This document shows positions 1 to 9,384 of a stretch of DNA of 64,000 nt, in pieces. The notes under the pieces are model-generated. The model searched no databases, was not told the DNA's origin, and worked only from the letters and a program-made list of their open reading frames with translations. Position 1 is the stretch's first letter. Each line of letters opens with the position of its first letter. This stretch comes from Microbacterium testaceum. GTDB lineage: Bacteria; Actinomycetota; Actinomycetes; Actinomycetales; Microbacteriaceae. The translations under genes and the position numbers were made by a program. Where the stretch lies: contig NZ_BJML01000005.1 of assembly GCF_006539145.1 (NCBI RefSeq), positions 124,001 through 188,000 on the forward strand, written 5' to 3'.

Positions 1-1052
1 CGCCCGCCCAGGCCGAGCACGCCATCCGCGATTCCCTCGCCGACACGGCCGCGGAGCTCATCGACACCGTGGCGCGGCGCCCCGAGCTGGCCGGTATGGG
101 CACCACGGTGAGCGCTCTGGTCATGGTCGACGACTACGCCGTCATCGGCCATATCGGCGACTCGCGCATCTACCTGTATCGCGACGACACTCTCACCCAG
201 ATCACCGCCGATCACACCTTCGTGCAGCGCCTGGTCGACTCGGGTCGCATCACGCCCGAAGAGGCGCGGTACCACCCCCGTCGCTCGGTCCTGATGCGGG
301 TGCTCGGTGACATGGATCCCGACCCCGAGATCGACAGCTTCATCATGCCGACGCAGGACGGCGACCGCTGGCTGCTCTGCTCCGACGGCCTCTCGGGTGT
401 CGTCGACGACGCGCACACCGCGAAGACGCTCGCTCTCGGCATGCCCCCGGCCCGTACCGCCGACGCTCTGCTCAAGCAGGCACTCGACGGCGGCGCACCC
501 GACAACGTCACCGTCGTCCTCGTCGACGTCGGTGGCCAGCACCCGGTCTTCATCGGAACCCCGACGATCGTCGGCTCCGCCTCGAACCCCAGCGGCGTGG
601 TGGTCCCCGCCGCGCGTCCCGGTCGCTCCGGCTGGCTCCACCACGCCCGTCAGGTCGCGAACGAACCCACGCACTTCGAGCCGGCGGCCGAGTTCCTCGA
701 GGAGTTGATCGAAGAAGACCGCCGTCGCGCCCGCCGTCGCCGCTTCGGCTGGCTCGCCGCGTTGATCGTGGTGCTCGCCGCGATCGGCCTCGGCCTGTTC
801 GCCGGGTACACCTGGACCCAGACGCTCTACTACGTCGGCGCCGACAGCGACTCCGTGGTGATCTACCGCGGCATCCAGCAGTCCATCGGCCCGATCTCGC
901 TGTCGACGGTCTATCAAGATACGAACATCCCCCTGAACCAGCTGTCCGACTTCGATCGGCAGACCGTTCAGGCCACCATCTCCGCCCCGTCACTGAACGA
1001 CGCGGAGAAGATCGTCGAACGCTTGCGTCCCGCAGCGGAGGGAAGCGGATGA
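1..1052 (+). CDS. pstP: PP2C-family Ser/Thr protein phosphatase (PstP), 5' truncated by window edge
   Basis: Metal-dependent phosphatase that reverses phosphorylation by the PknA/PknB kinases encoded downstream. The frame is open from base 3, so the N-terminus lies outside the window and 349 residues are visible. PP2C motifs seen: GMGTT, GHIGDSR (metal-binding Asp), CSDGLSG and PDNVT. After the catalytic domain comes a basic linker (RRRARRRR) and one membrane segment (about 20 residues from WLAALIV), then a short extracellular tail of about 75 residues. The stop overlaps the next start by 4 bp (ATGA), so this is the head of the visible pstP-SEDS-pbpA-pknA operon. This order is the classical actinobacterial one, which makes the assignment firm. 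Confidence 0.95.
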   Translation, partial: PAQAEHAIRDSLADTAAELIDTVARRPELAGMGTTVSALVMVDDYAVIGHIGDSRIYLYRDDTLTQITADHTFVQRLVDSGRITPEEARYHPRRSVLMRVLGDMDPDPEIDSFIMPTQDGDRWLLCSDGLSGVVDDAHTAKTLALGMPPARTADALLKQALDGGAPDNVTVVLVDVGGQHPVFIGTPTIVGSASNPSGVVVPAARPGRSGWLHHARQVANEPTHFEPAAEFLEELIEEDRRRARRRRFGWLAALIVVLAAIGLGLFAGYTWTQTLYYVGADSDSVVIYRGIQQSIGPISLSTVYQDTNIPLNQLSDFDRQTVQATISAPSLNDAEKIVERLRPAAEGSG

Positions 1053-2452
1053 CCGACCAGAAGCTCACCCGTCCGGGCGACGCCGTGTCCACCGACACGG
1101 CCGTCATGCGCGCGCTCAAGAAGATCCGCGTCCCCGCCAAGCAGCGCAATCGCGAGCTCGGTCTGCTCCTGTTCGCGATCGTCGTCTACGGCGGAGCCGT
1201 CGTGCTCGTCCAGCTCGGGGTGAACAACACCGTCGAGACCGGCTACCTCAGCATCGCGGCGATCCCGGCCGTTCTCGCGCTCGTCATGCACGTGGTGCTG
1301 CGCCTGCGCGCCCGAGACGCCGACCCCTTCGTGCTGCCCATCGCCACCGTCCTCACGGGTCTCGGTATCGCGATGATCTACCGCATCGACCTGGCCGAGA
1401 AAGCGAGCGGATGGGATGCCACGGGCAACCGCCAGATCGCCTGGGCGGCCCTCGCGATGCTCGCGGCCCTCGCCGTGCTGATCTTCCTGCGCAACTACCG
1501 CGTGCTCTTCCGGTACACCTACCTCTTCGGCCTCGTCGGCATCTTGCTCCTCCTGCTGCCGTTCGTGCCGGGCCTCGGTACCGACCAGAACGCCGACGTC
1601 TGGGTGTCCCTCGGGTTCGTGTCGTTCCAGCCGGGAGAGCTCGCCAAGATCTGTCTGGCCGTCTTCTTCGCCGGGTACCTCGTGCGCACGCGGGAGAGCC
1701 TCACCTCGACCGGAACGCGCTTCCTCTTCATGACTTGGCCGCGCGCACGCGAACTCGGCCCGGTGCTGATCATCTGGCTCGTCTCGCTCGGCATCATCGT
1801 GCTCCAGCGCGACCTCGGTACGGGCCTGCTCATCTTCGGCATGTTCGTCGCGATGCTGTACGTCGCGACCGGCAAGACGAGCTGGGTGCTGATCGGTCTG
1901 ATCCTGGTCGGAGTCGGTGCCCTCCTGGCATCCCAAGTCCTCCCCTACGTCAACGGCCGCTTCGCCAACTGGCTGAGCGCCTTCGACCCCGAGGTCATCA
2001 ACCGCGACGGGGGCAGCTACCAGCTCGTTCAGGGCATCTTCGGCCTCGCGCACGGCGGACTGTTCGGCACCGGTCTCGGCCAGGGCCGGCCCTACATCAC
2101 GCCCCTCTCCCAGAGCGACTACATCGTGCCGAGTCTCGGCGAGGAGCTGGGCCTGGTGGGCCTGTTCGCGATCCTCGCGCTCTACATGGTGTTCACCAGC
2201 CGCGGCATCCGCATCGGTCTGGCCGGTCAGGACGACTTCGGCAAGCTGCTCGCGACGGGTTTCTCGTTCACGATCGCCTTGCAGGTGTTCATCATGGTCG
2301 GCGGCGTCACCCGTGTGATCCCGCTGACCGGACTCACGACACCGTTCCTCGCGGCCGGCGGATCCTCGCTGATCGCGAACTGGATCATCGTCGCGTTCCT
2401 GCTGCGGATCTCCGACGCGGTGCGCAGCCGCCCCCGGGTGGTGATCGGCTGA
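1049..2452 (+). CDS. rodA: SEDS-family peptidoglycan glycosyltransferase (RodA/FtsW type)
   Basis: Integral membrane protein of 467 residues that polymerises lipid II into glycan strands, working with the class B PBP encoded next. Hydrophobic segments fill residues about 30-460. Family signatures seen near the C-terminal half: GGSYQ with a preceding Arg-Asp (NRDGGSYQ), then SDYIVPSLGEELGL, the SEDS hallmark. The first 30 residues are a charged cytoplasmic tail, which is common in actinobacterial homologues. The start codon overlaps the pstP stop (ATGA), suggesting translational coupling. RodA and FtsW are hard to separate by sequence alone; the location in the pstP-pknB cluster is that of rodA, so the symbol rests on synteny. 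Confidence 0.93.
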   Translation: MTDQKLTRPGDAVSTDTAVMRALKKIRVPAKQRNRELGLLLFAIVVYGGAVVLVQLGVNNTVETGYLSIAAIPAVLALVMHVVLRLRARDADPFVLPIATVLTGLGIAMIYRIDLAEKASGWDATGNRQIAWAALAMLAALAVLIFLRNYRVLFRYTYLFGLVGILLLLLPFVPGLGTDQNADVWVSLGFVSFQPGELAKICLAVFFAGYLVRTRESLTSTGTRFLFMTWPRARELGPVLIIWLVSLGIIVLQRDLGTGLLIFGMFVAMLYVATGKTSWVLIGLILVGVGALLASQVLPYVNGRFANWLSAFDPEVINRDGGSYQLVQGIFGLAHGGLFGTGLGQGRPYITPLSQSDYIVPSLGEELGLVGLFAILALYMVFTSRGIRIGLAGQDDFGKLLATGFSFTIALQVFIMVGGVTRVIPLTGLTTPFLAAGGSSLIANWIIVAFLLRISDAVRSRPRVVIG

Positions 2453-2501
2453 TGACCCTCCCGTCCGCTCCCGTCGACGCCCCGATCATGGAGGAGGCAC
2501 C

Positions 2502-3956
2502 GTGACCAAAGAGCTCCGACGCCTCAGCATCGTCATGCTGGCGATGTTCCTGGCCCTGTTCGCTTCGACGAGCATCATCCAGGTCGCCCAGGCCAGTTCG
2601 TTGACCAACACCACGGGCAACACCCGCGCGCTGTACGACTCGTACCAGATCCAGCGGGGATCGATCATCGCCGGCGGCACCGCGATCGCCTCCTCGGTTC
2701 CCTCGGACGACGTGTACAGCTGGCAGCGTCAGTACACGGATGCCGCGATGTGGGCGCCCGTGACGGGCTACATGAACCCCGTGCTCGACAGCAAGACCCA
2801 GATCGAGTCGGCGGAGAACAGTGTGCTCAGCGGCTCCGATTCGAACCAGTTCTTCTCGCGCATCGACCGGGCCATCACCGGTCAGGCTCCGCGCGGATCG
2901 AACGTCGAGCTCTCGCTCGATCCGACCGTGCAGAAGGCCGCCTGGGACGCCATGGGCGACCTCCAGGGTGCCGTCGTCGCGATCGAGCCCTCGACCGGCC
3001 GCATCCTGGCGATGGTCTCGACGCCCAGCTACGACACCAACACGCTCGCCTCGCACGACACCGACGCCGTCAACGCGGCATACGACCAGCTCGTGGCCGA
3101 CCCGTCGAAGCCGATGGACAATCGCGCCATCGCGGGCAACCTCAACCCCCCGGGCTCGACCTTCAAGCTCGTCGTGGCGTCGGCCGCCCTGGCATCCGGT
3201 CGTTACACACCCGATTCCGCGTTCCCCAACCTCGCCGCGTACACCCTGCCGCAGTCGACGAACGTCGTCAGCAACGCCGGCGGCGGCACCTGCGGCGGGG
3301 GCGACACCGTCACGATCGCGACCGCGCTGCGCCTGAGCTGCAACATCCCGATGGCCGAGCTCGCCGTCGAGCTCGGCGACGACGCCATTCGCGCCGAGGC
3401 GGAGAAGTACGGCTTCAACAAATCGTTCAGCATGCCGCTTGAGTCGACCCCCTCCACCTACCCGACCTCGCCGAACGCCCCGCAGACCGCGCTCAGCGGC
3501 TTCGGCCAGGGCGACGTGCGCGCCACGCCCCTGCAGATGGCGATGGTGTCGGCTGGCATCGCGAACGGCGGCGTCGTCATGAACCCGCGCATGGTCGACC
3601 GCGTGATCGAGCCGAACCTGTCGGTCAAAGACGAGGCGAGCAGCAGCGAATTCGGGCGGGCTCTCGAGCCATCGATCGCCTCGCAGATGGTCACCATGAT
3701 GACGGCGAACGTCCAGGACGGCGCAGCATCGAATGCAAGAATAGACGGGGTCGCAGTGGCGGGTAAGACCGGCACGGCGGAGAACGATTCCCGTCCCTAC
3801 ACTCTCTGGTTCACCGGCTTCGCACCGGCGGAAGACCCCAAGGTCGCCGTCGCCGTGGTCGTCGAAAACGGTGGTGGCCAGGGGCAGAACGGGAGCGGCA
3901 ACGAGATCGCCGCCCCGATAGCGAAGAAGGTCATGGAGGCGGTGCTGGGTAAATGA
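2502..3956 (+). CDS. pbpA: Penicillin-binding protein A, class B transpeptidase
   Basis: Cross-links peptidoglycan; partner of the SEDS polymerase upstream. 484 residues: N-terminal membrane anchor at about 8-32, a linker/dimerisation part, and a transpeptidase domain with the three active-site motifs STFK (about 219), SCN (about 279) and KTG (about 422). The GTG start is chosen because it follows a strong GGAGGAGG ribosome site at about 7 nt and the membrane anchor begins just after. The 49-bp gap from the SEDS gene carries no terminator. The stop overlaps the pknA start (ATGA). An expected substrate of PknB-type kinases by analogy with mycobacteria; this regulation is inference. Confidence 0.95.
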   Translation: MTKELRRLSIVMLAMFLALFASTSIIQVAQASSLTNTTGNTRALYDSYQIQRGSIIAGGTAIASSVPSDDVYSWQRQYTDAAMWAPVTGYMNPVLDSKTQIESAENSVLSGSDSNQFFSRIDRAITGQAPRGSNVELSLDPTVQKAAWDAMGDLQGAVVAIEPSTGRILAMVSTPSYDTNTLASHDTDAVNAAYDQLVADPSKPMDNRAIAGNLNPPGSTFKLVVASAALASGRYTPDSAFPNLAAYTLPQSTNVVSNAGGGTCGGGDTVTIATALRLSCNIPMAELAVELGDDAIRAEAEKYGFNKSFSMPLESTPSTYPTSPNAPQTALSGFGQGDVRATPLQMAMVSAGIANGGVVMNPRMVDRVIEPNLSVKDEASSSEFGRALEPSIASQMVTMMTANVQDGAASNARIDGVAVAGKTGTAENDSRPYTLWFTGFAPAEDPKVAVAVVVENGGGQGQNGSGNEIAAPIAKKVMEAVLGK

Positions 3957-5731
3957 GACCGACGCAAGGTGTGACCTTCGGAGGACGCTACGAGCTCGAT
4001 TCGCGGATCGCGATCGGCGGTATGGGCGAGGTCTGGGAGGCGACGGATCACGTCATCGGACGTACCGTCGCGATCAAGATCCTCAAAGACGAGTACATGG
4101 GCGACCCGGGCTTCCTCGAGCGCTTCCGTGCCGAGGCCCGTCACGCTGCCCTCGTCAACCACGAAGGCATCGCCAGCGTGTTCGACTACGGCGAAGAAGA
4201 CGGCAGCGCCTTCCTCGTGATGGAACTCGTCCCGGGCGAAGCCCTGTCGACGATCCTCGAGCGCGACGGCTCTCTCTCGACCGACAAGACTCTCGACATC
4301 GTCGCCCAGACGGCCGCCGCCCTCCAGGCCGCGCACGCGGCGGGCCTCGTCCACCGCGACATCAAGCCGGGCAACCTGCTGATCACGCCCGACGGTCGCG
4401 TGAAGATCACCGACTTCGGCATCGCGCGCATCGCCGATCAGGTGCCGCTCACCGCGACCGGCCAGGTCATGGGCACGGTGCAGTACCTCTCGCCCGAGCA
4501 GGCGTCCGGTCACCCGGCGTCGCCGGCCACCGACACGTACTCGCTCGGAATCGTCGCCTACGAGTGCCTCGCCGGAAAGCGCCCCTTCACGGGCGAGTCG
4601 CAGGTCGCGATCGCGATGGCGCAGATCAACGAGCAGCCCGCTCCGCTCCCGCCCACCGTCGCGCCGTCGGTGCAGAACCTCGTGATGGCGATGATCGCCA
4701 AGAAGCCCGATGACCGACCGGCCTCCTCCGCTGCCGTCTCGCGCGCTGCCACGGCCCTGCGTCGGGGCGACCTCGCCGCTGCGGCGGCCGCCGTACCGGC
4801 GATCGCGGGCGGTGCGGCCCTCGTCGACGACGCGACGCAGCTGCTCACGGCCGGCGGACAGACGTCCGCCACGACACGCCTCATGCCTGCCTCCGCAGCC
4901 GCGACGTCGCTTCTCAGCGAGGAGCACCGAGAAGAAGACCCCGCACCGCAGAAGAAGAAGCGCAGCCCCTGGACGTGGCCGTTGATCGCGCTCATCGCGC
5001 TGCTCGCGCTCGTTCTGATCGGCACGCTCGTCACGCTGCTGTCGAACCAGGGTGAACCGGATGCCGTCCCGGCGAGCCCCTCGGCCTCGTCCTCGACCCC
5101 GGCACCTCGGCCGTCGTCGCCCTCACCGAGCGCGTCCCCGTCGAGCACTCTCGTCGACGTCGACGCGCTGAACCTCATCGGCAAGACCTGCGACGAGGCC
5201 CGCGAGCTCTTGCGTGACGCGAACCTCGGTGCCACCTGCGCCACCGGCAACGCCGCAGCGAGCGCCGATCAGGTGGGAAAGATCTACGTGGTCGACCCCA
5301 CCGGGCGCAACCCGCAGGGCACCAACATCGAGGTCACGGTCTACGGCGACGAGACGCCCCTCTCCACCCCCGGCACCCCGACCCTCCCCGGAACCTCGGT
5401 GACGGCCGGGAGCGACATCCAGGTCTCGTGGCAGCAGTACTCCTGCCCCTCGGGCACCGGGTCGGTCACGTCGTACAACTTCACCGCGACCAACGGCACC
5501 TTCGACACCAACGGTCAGTCGACCGCGTCGTTCGCGCCGGACGCGCGGAACGCGAAGCTGACGGTCAGCAACGCCCCCGGTCAGACCCTGCGCGTGACGT
5601 ACACCGTCAGCTGCTCGGGCGCCGGTGACCGGACGGCCGGTCCGTCGGGTGAGGCCTCGGCGACGATCTCGGGCGGCAGCTCGGCATCGCCTTCGGCCAG
5701 CCCCGCGGCCGTTCCGACCGTCAAGCCCTGA
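3953..5731 (+). CDS. pknA: Ser/Thr protein kinase PknA-type with PASTA-like and Ig/Fn3-like extracellular tail
   Basis: Transmembrane Hanks-type kinase of 592 residues. Kinase domain at residues about 10-270 with the glycine loop GGMGEVWEA, catalytic [11 protein letters not shown] and SPEQ. A cytoplasmic juxtamembrane stretch is followed by one membrane segment (about 340-362), a Ser/Pro-rich spacer, one PASTA-like module (about 400-465, two Cys) and a further domain of about 100 residues, rich in Ser/Thr/Gly with two Cys, that looks like an Ig or Fn3 fold. Mycobacterial PknA lacks such an ectodomain, so this protein may sense an external ligand itself. Start overlaps pbpA stop. The identity as kinase is certain; the PknA label rests on position. 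Confidence 0.93.
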   Translation: MRPTQGVTFGGRYELDSRIAIGGMGEVWEATDHVIGRTVAIKILKDEYMGDPGFLERFRAEARHAALVNHEGIASVFDYGEEDGSAFLVMELVPGEALSTILERDGSLSTDKTLDIVAQTAAALQAAHAAGLVHRDIKPGNLLITPDGRVKITDFGIARIADQVPLTATGQVMGTVQYLSPEQASGHPASPATDTYSLGIVAYECLAGKRPFTGESQVAIAMAQINEQPAPLPPTVAPSVQNLVMAMIAKKPDDRPASSAAVSRAATALRRGDLAAAAAAVPAIAGGAALVDDATQLLTAGGQTSATTRLMPASAAATSLLSEEHREEDPAPQKKKRSPWTWPLIALIALLALVLIGTLVTLLSNQGEPDAVPASPSASSSTPAPRPSSPSPSASPSSTLVDVDALNLIGKTCDEARELLRDANLGATCATGNAAASADQVGKIYVVDPTGRNPQGTNIEVTVYGDETPLSTPGTPTLPGTSVTAGSDIQVSWQQYSCPSGTGSVTSYNFTATNGTFDTNGQSTASFAPDARNAKLTVSNAPGQTLRVTYTVSCSGAGDRTAGPSGEASATISGGSSASPSASPAAVPTVKP

Positions 5732-5764
5732 TCCCCCCGTCCCCCCACGCCAGGAGCTCCACCC

Positions 5765-7465
5765 GTGACCACTGAGACGCGCGTCCTTTCCGGGCGCTAC
5801 CGCGTCGACGACCTCATCGGTCGCGGCGGCATGGCCAGCGTCTATCGCGGGTACGACCAGACGCTCGGCCGCACGGTCGCGATCAAGGTCCTGAAGGCCG
5901 ACCTGGCCGGGGATGCGGCGTTCCGCACGCGCTTCCGCCTCGAGGCGCAGGCGGCCTCGCGCATGGCGCACCCGACGATCGTGCGGGTGTTCGACGCGGG
6001 CGAAGACGTCGAGACCGGCGCAGACGGCCACGAGCGTCCCGTGCCGTACATCGTCATGGAGCTCGTGCACGGGCGCCTGCTCAAAGACGTCATCGCCGCC
6101 GGCCCCGTCCCCACCGACGACGCGCTGCGGTACGTCGACGGCATCCTCGAGGCTCTCGAATACTCTCATCGCGCCGGCGTCGTCCACCGGGACATCAAGC
6201 CGGGCAACGTCATGATCACCGACTCCGGTCGCGTCAAGGTCATGGACTTCGGGATCGCCCGCGCGGTCTCCGACTCGTCGTCGACGGTCGCCGAGACCAC
6301 CGCGATCGTCGGGACCGCGGCCTACTTCTCGCCCGAGCAGGCCAAGGGCGAATCCGTCGACGCGCGCGCCGACCTGTACTCGACAGGCGTCGTGCTCTAC
6401 GAGCTCCTCACGGGACGCACCCCGTTCCGCGGCGAGACGCCGGTGGCCGTGGCCTACCAGCACGTCAGCGAGGCGCCGGTCCCGCCCAGTGAGATCGTCG
6501 AAACGGTCCCTCGGGCTCTGGATGCCATCGTGCTGCGCGCCCTGGCGAAAGATCCGTTCCAGCGCCCGCAGGACGCCGCGAGCTTCCGCGAAGCTCTCGA
6601 CGAGACGATCGACGGGAAGGGCCCGACGAAACGCCAGATGTCGGCGCTGTCGAACGAGCTGTACGGGCCTAATCCACGTCAAGCGGCCGAGACCGCCCGC
6701 TCGTTGCGTCAGCTCAGCACCGACACGACGATGCGCCGCACTCAGCCCGGTCCTCCCGTGGCGTGGATCTGGGCGGGCGTCACCGTTCTCGCGGTGCTTC
6801 TGGTGGCGGTGCTCATCTGGGTCATGCAGATCCAACCGAGCAACGACGTCCCCACCAGTGCCTACACGGTGCCGAATGTGGTCGACATGTCGTACGACCG
6901 TGCCGTCGAAACGCTCGAGGCGCAACAGCTCACCACCAGCCGTGTGAACGAGTCCGACGAGAAGATCGCCGCCGGAAACGTCGTGAGCACGGTCCCCGAG
7001 GCGGGAACGAACGTCACCGCGGGACAGCGGATCACCGTCTACGTCTCCACCGGTCCCGACACGGCGACGGTACCGACGCTCAACGGGATCACCGAGAGTG
7101 AGGCGCGCACGTCGCTGCAGAAAGCCGGGCTGTCGGTCGGTTCGATCCGACGCCAGGACAACCCCGCACTGGCCGCGGGCACGATCATCTCGTCGAGCGT
7201 CGAATCCGGCTCCGAGGTCGCCAAGGGCACGACGGTCAACCTCGTGGTGGCCAGCGGTCAGGTCGTCATCGTGGACTACACCGGGTACACGGTCGACGCT
7301 GCGCAACGCGAGCTGGAGTCCGACTCGAAGCAACTGACGGTCACGAAGCAGCAGGATCCCGGATGCAAGGCGGCGACGCCCCAGACGGTCAAGACGCAGT
7401 CTCTGGCCCCGGGCGAAGTTCCCGTGCACAGCGAGATCACGCTGACGGTGTGCTCGGGCTCCTGA
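5765..7465 (+). CDS. pknB: Ser/Thr protein kinase PknB with PASTA repeats
   Basis: Membrane kinase (566 residues) that senses muropeptides or lipid II through its extracellular PASTA repeats and phosphorylates cell-wall and division proteins. Kinase domain about 10-270 ([32 protein letters not shown]). Membrane helix at about 336-356. Outside the cell are three PASTA units, each about 65 residues (starting at YTVPNVV, ATVPTLN and VIVDYTG), the last with two Cys. GTG start follows CAGGAG at about 8 nt. It lies 33 bp after pknA and is the last gene of the operon. Its 3' end overlaps the convergent amidotransferase gene by 29 bp. Confidence 0.95.
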   Translation: MTTETRVLSGRYRVDDLIGRGGMASVYRGYDQTLGRTVAIKVLKADLAGDAAFRTRFRLEAQAASRMAHPTIVRVFDAGEDVETGADGHERPVPYIVMELVHGRLLKDVIAAGPVPTDDALRYVDGILEALEYSHRAGVVHRDIKPGNVMITDSGRVKVMDFGIARAVSDSSSTVAETTAIVGTAAYFSPEQAKGESVDARADLYSTGVVLYELLTGRTPFRGETPVAVAYQHVSEAPVPPSEIVETVPRALDAIVLRALAKDPFQRPQDAASFREALDETIDGKGPTKRQMSALSNELYGPNPRQAAETARSLRQLSTDTTMRRTQPGPPVAWIWAGVTVLAVLLVAVLIWVMQIQPSNDVPTSAYTVPNVVDMSYDRAVETLEAQQLTTSRVNESDEKIAAGNVVSTVPEAGTNVTAGQRITVYVSTGPDTATVPTLNGITESEARTSLQKAGLSVGSIRRQDNPALAAGTIISSSVESGSEVAKGTTVNLVVASGQVVIVDYTGYTVDAAQRELESDSKQLTVTKQQDPGCKAATPQTVKTQSLAPGEVPVHSEITLTVCSGS

Positions 7466-8093
7466 CCCCGCGGGGATGAAGGAGGGAGCCGCGCGCGGCG
7501 GCCCCGGTCAAGCCGGAATTCTCGAGCCAGCGGCCGAGCAGCAGGTGACCCCCCTCGGTGAGCACGCTTTCGGGATGGAACTGCACACCTTCGATCGGTG
7601 CTTTCCTGTGACGTATACCCATCACCACACCGCTGTCCGTCTGCGCCGTGATCTCGAGTTCGGCCGGGAGGGAATCCGGTTCGACCGCGAGGGAGTGGTA
7701 TCTCGTGGCGACGAAGGGGCCGGGGAGATCGGCGAAGACTCCCTCCCCGTCGTGTCGGATCACGCTCGTGATCCCGTGCAGCAGTTCCGGCGCGTGCCCC
7801 ACCCGCGCGCCGAAGGCGGTCGCGATGACCTGATGGCCGAGGCAGACCCCGAGCAGGGGGATGCCGGCATCGAGGGCCGCGTGAACGACAGCGACGGAGT
7901 GTCCGGCGTCGTCGGGATGTCCCGGTCCCGGTGAGACGAGGATCGCATCCGCCTCGCGGACGGCTCGCCGAGGCAGCGCGCGCTCCTCGGCGTCGAACAG
8001 AACGGTCTGGGCGCCGAGGTCGCGGAGGTAGCCCGCGAGGGTGTGGACGAAGCTGTCGCGATTGTCGACGACGACGACGCGCCAGGGCCTCAC
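7437..8093 (-). CDS. Class I glutamine amidotransferase (anthranilate/aminodeoxychorismate synthase component II)
   Basis: Supplies ammonia from glutamine to a chorismate-using synthase, for folate (PabA) or tryptophan (TrpG). About 218 residues from the GTG at 8093. Triad visible: nucleophile Cys in GVCLGHQ, and His/Glu in VQFHPES. The N-terminus VVVVDNRDSF is typical of the family. A longer upstream reading gives a low-complexity Arg/Pro extension and is rejected. The GTG overlaps the stop of the 51-aa gene (GTGA), so it is the last gene of the sortase operon. Whether it serves folate or tryptophan synthesis cannot be told here because no partner synthase is in the window. Confidence 0.9.
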   Translation of the reverse strand: MRPWRVVVVDNRDSFVHTLAGYLRDLGAQTVLFDAEERALPRRAVREADAILVSPGPGHPDDAGHSVAVVHAALDAGIPLLGVCLGHQVIATAFGARVGHAPELLHGITSVIRHDGEGVFADLPGPFVATRYHSLAVEPDSLPAELEITAQTDSGVVMGIRHRKAPIEGVQFHPESVLTEGGHLLLGRWLENSGLTGAAARGSLLHPRGVRSPSTPSA

Positions 8094-8245
8094 TCGACCG
8101 TGACCTCCTGGGGATAGACGAGGTCGCTCACCCACGGGAAGACGTAGAAGAAGAGGCCGTACAGGACGGCAGCGACAAGCACGAGGATGATCAACACGCG
8201 CACCCACCACGGACCGGGGAGGACGCGCCAGAGGGCTCCGTACAT
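8090..8245 (-). CDS. Small single-pass membrane protein of unknown function (51 aa)
   Basis: A 51-residue protein (starts MYGALWRVLPGPWW) consisting mostly of one membrane helix (WVRVLIILVLVAAVLYGLFF) followed by a short polar tail with an aromatic-rich stretch. The ATG overlaps the sortase stop (TGATG) and its own stop overlaps the amidotransferase start (GTGA); this double translational coupling is the main evidence that it is real. I recognise no domain. Its fixed position between a sortase and a PabA-like gene suggests a role at the membrane linked to the sortase, but that is inference. Confidence 0.75.
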   Translation of the reverse strand: MYGALWRVLPGPWWVRVLIILVLVAAVLYGLFFYVFPWVSDLVYPQEVTVE

Positions 8246-9039
8246 CAGGATGCTCCAGAGGTCAGGGACGTCGGCGGACCGGCGTCGGTGCGCGGGGTGA
8301 AGGACTCGAAGACGCCGTACCCGATAGCCCGCTCCGAGAAGCCGTAGCGCGGGCTGCAGGTGGTCATCGTGATCAGTCGGTCCGTCGCCTCGACCTGCGG
8401 CTGCTGCGGCGTGGGCAGCAGGACGTTCACCCCGTCGGGGCGCACGTACTCGATGTTGCGGAAGCGGTAGGTGAACCATCCGACCTCGGTCTCGACGACG
8501 ATGGCGTCACCGATGTGCAGCGAGGGGAGGTCGGCGAATGGGGCTCCGTGACTGCCACGATGGCCGGCGATGGCGAAGTTGCCCACCTGCCCGGGCATCG
8601 CGGTGTCGGGATAATGCCCCAAGCCGATCGGGTCGAGCGTGCGCGACGAGCTGACCCCGCCCGCCACGGTGAAGTGGTAATCGGGTCCGAGACGCGGGAT
8701 GTACACCACACCGAATCGTTGTGCGTCGCCGGGCTGCTCGAGGGCGGGCGGGTCCGCCGTCGGCGGGGCCGCGGGCTGGGACGGAGACGTCGTGATGGCC
8801 GAGGGAACGGGGGGCGGCGGATCGGCGTTCCACTGCTCGCTGAGCTCTTTGCCCTGGTCTTTGAACTGGGCACCGATGATGGCGTCACCGATCCAGAGTT
8901 GCCACACGACGAAAAGGAGCACGAGAACGCCTGCGGTGACCAGCAGGTCGCCGATCACCCCGATCACGGTCACCCGTCGACGCGGCGCACGCCCGCGCCG
9001 TGATCCCCGACGGGTCTGCGGCTGGTCGACGGTCTGCAC
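8245..9039 (-). CDS. Class E sortase (transpeptidase)
   Basis: Membrane-anchored cysteine transpeptidase that joins surface proteins to peptidoglycan. 264 residues: basic N-terminus, membrane helix at about 27-48, Pro-rich spacer, sortase beta-barrel at about 100-250. Catalytic residues seen: His in AIAGHRG, Cys in TMTTCSPR, and the Arg in SERAIGYG. The 'TTC' block and N-terminal anchor fit class E, the housekeeping sortase of high-G+C actinobacteria. GTG start is supported by a TAGACT box 6 nt upstream (leaderless arrangement). First gene of an overlapping three-gene operon and divergent from crgA. Confidence 0.9.
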   Translation of the reverse strand: MQTVDQPQTRRGSRRGRAPRRRVTVIGVIGDLLVTAGVLVLLFVVWQLWIGDAIIGAQFKDQGKELSEQWNADPPPPVPSAITTSPSQPAAPPTADPPALEQPGDAQRFGVVYIPRLGPDYHFTVAGGVSSSRTLDPIGLGHYPDTAMPGQVGNFAIAGHRGSHGAPFADLPSLHIGDAIVVETEVGWFTYRFRNIEYVRPDGVNVLLPTPQQPQVEATDRLITMTTCSPRYGFSERAIGYGVFESFTPRTDAGPPTSLTSGAS

Positions 9040-9045
9040 GGGGGC

Positions 9046-9086
9046 AGTCTAGTTCCGCGGGATCACGCGTACCTGACCGTTAGACT
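9046..9086. promoter_or_regulatory. Back-to-back leaderless promoters for the sortase operon and crgA
   Basis: TAGACT at 9046-9051 on the minus strand ends 6 nt before the sortase GTG; TAGACT at 9081-9086 on the plus strand ends 7 nt before the crgA ATG. Transcription from such -10 boxes would begin at or next to the start codon, giving leaderless mRNAs. Only 29 bp separate the two boxes, so the polymerase footprints must overlap and the two genes may compete or be co-regulated. Confidence 0.65.
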
Positions 9087-9093
9087 GTCCGGC

Positions 9094-9333
9094 ATGGCAC
9101 GAACTGGCAAAGGCGAAGACCCGATCGCTGAGCGCAACGAAGGCGGATCGGCTCCGAACCCCGTGTGGTTCTTGCCCATCATGATCGGCCTCATGCTCAT
9201 CGGTCTCGTGTGGGTGCTGGTGTTCTACCTCAGCAACTCGCAGTTCCCGATCCCGGGCATCGGCCCGTGGAACCTCGTCATCGGCTTCGGAATCGCTTTC
9301 GTCGGATTCCTCATGACGACGAAGTGGCGCTGA
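9094..9333 (+). CDS. crgA: Cell division protein CrgA
   Basis: Small septal membrane protein (79 residues) that in actinobacteria bridges FtsZ, FtsI/PBPs and CwsA and tunes division timing. Two membrane helices (about 25-47 and 57-74) and the family signature APNPVWF just before the first helix. The ATG lies 7 nt after a TAGACT box with no room for a ribosome site, so the mRNA is probably leaderless. Its location beside the pknB/pbpA cluster is conserved in actinobacteria. Confidence 0.95.
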   Translation: MARTGKGEDPIAERNEGGSAPNPVWFLPIMIGLMLIGLVWVLVFYLSNSQFPIPGIGPWNLVIGFGIAFVGFLMTTKWR

Positions 9334-9359
9334 GTTACACACATGTAATTCATCCCCAC

Positions 9360-9381
9360 CTGTGGATGGGGCTGTGGATAA
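9360..9381 (+). other. Pair of DnaA-box-like sequences in the crgA/rhomboid convergent gap
   Basis: TGTGGATAA at 9373-9381 is a perfect DnaA box in reverse orientation (TTATCCACA on the other strand), preceded 13 bp earlier by TGTGGATGG at 9360-9368. They sit in the 51-bp gap between two converging genes, about 13 kb from oriC. The gap also holds TTACACACATGTAA, a weak hairpin. Confidence 0.5.
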
Positions 9382-9384
9382 CTC

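Noticed and set aside
5123-7429. A 768-codon open frame on the minus strand across pknA and pknB
   Set aside because: Arg/Gly/Asp-rich shadow of the kinase genes with no domain; typical of high-G+C antisense frames.
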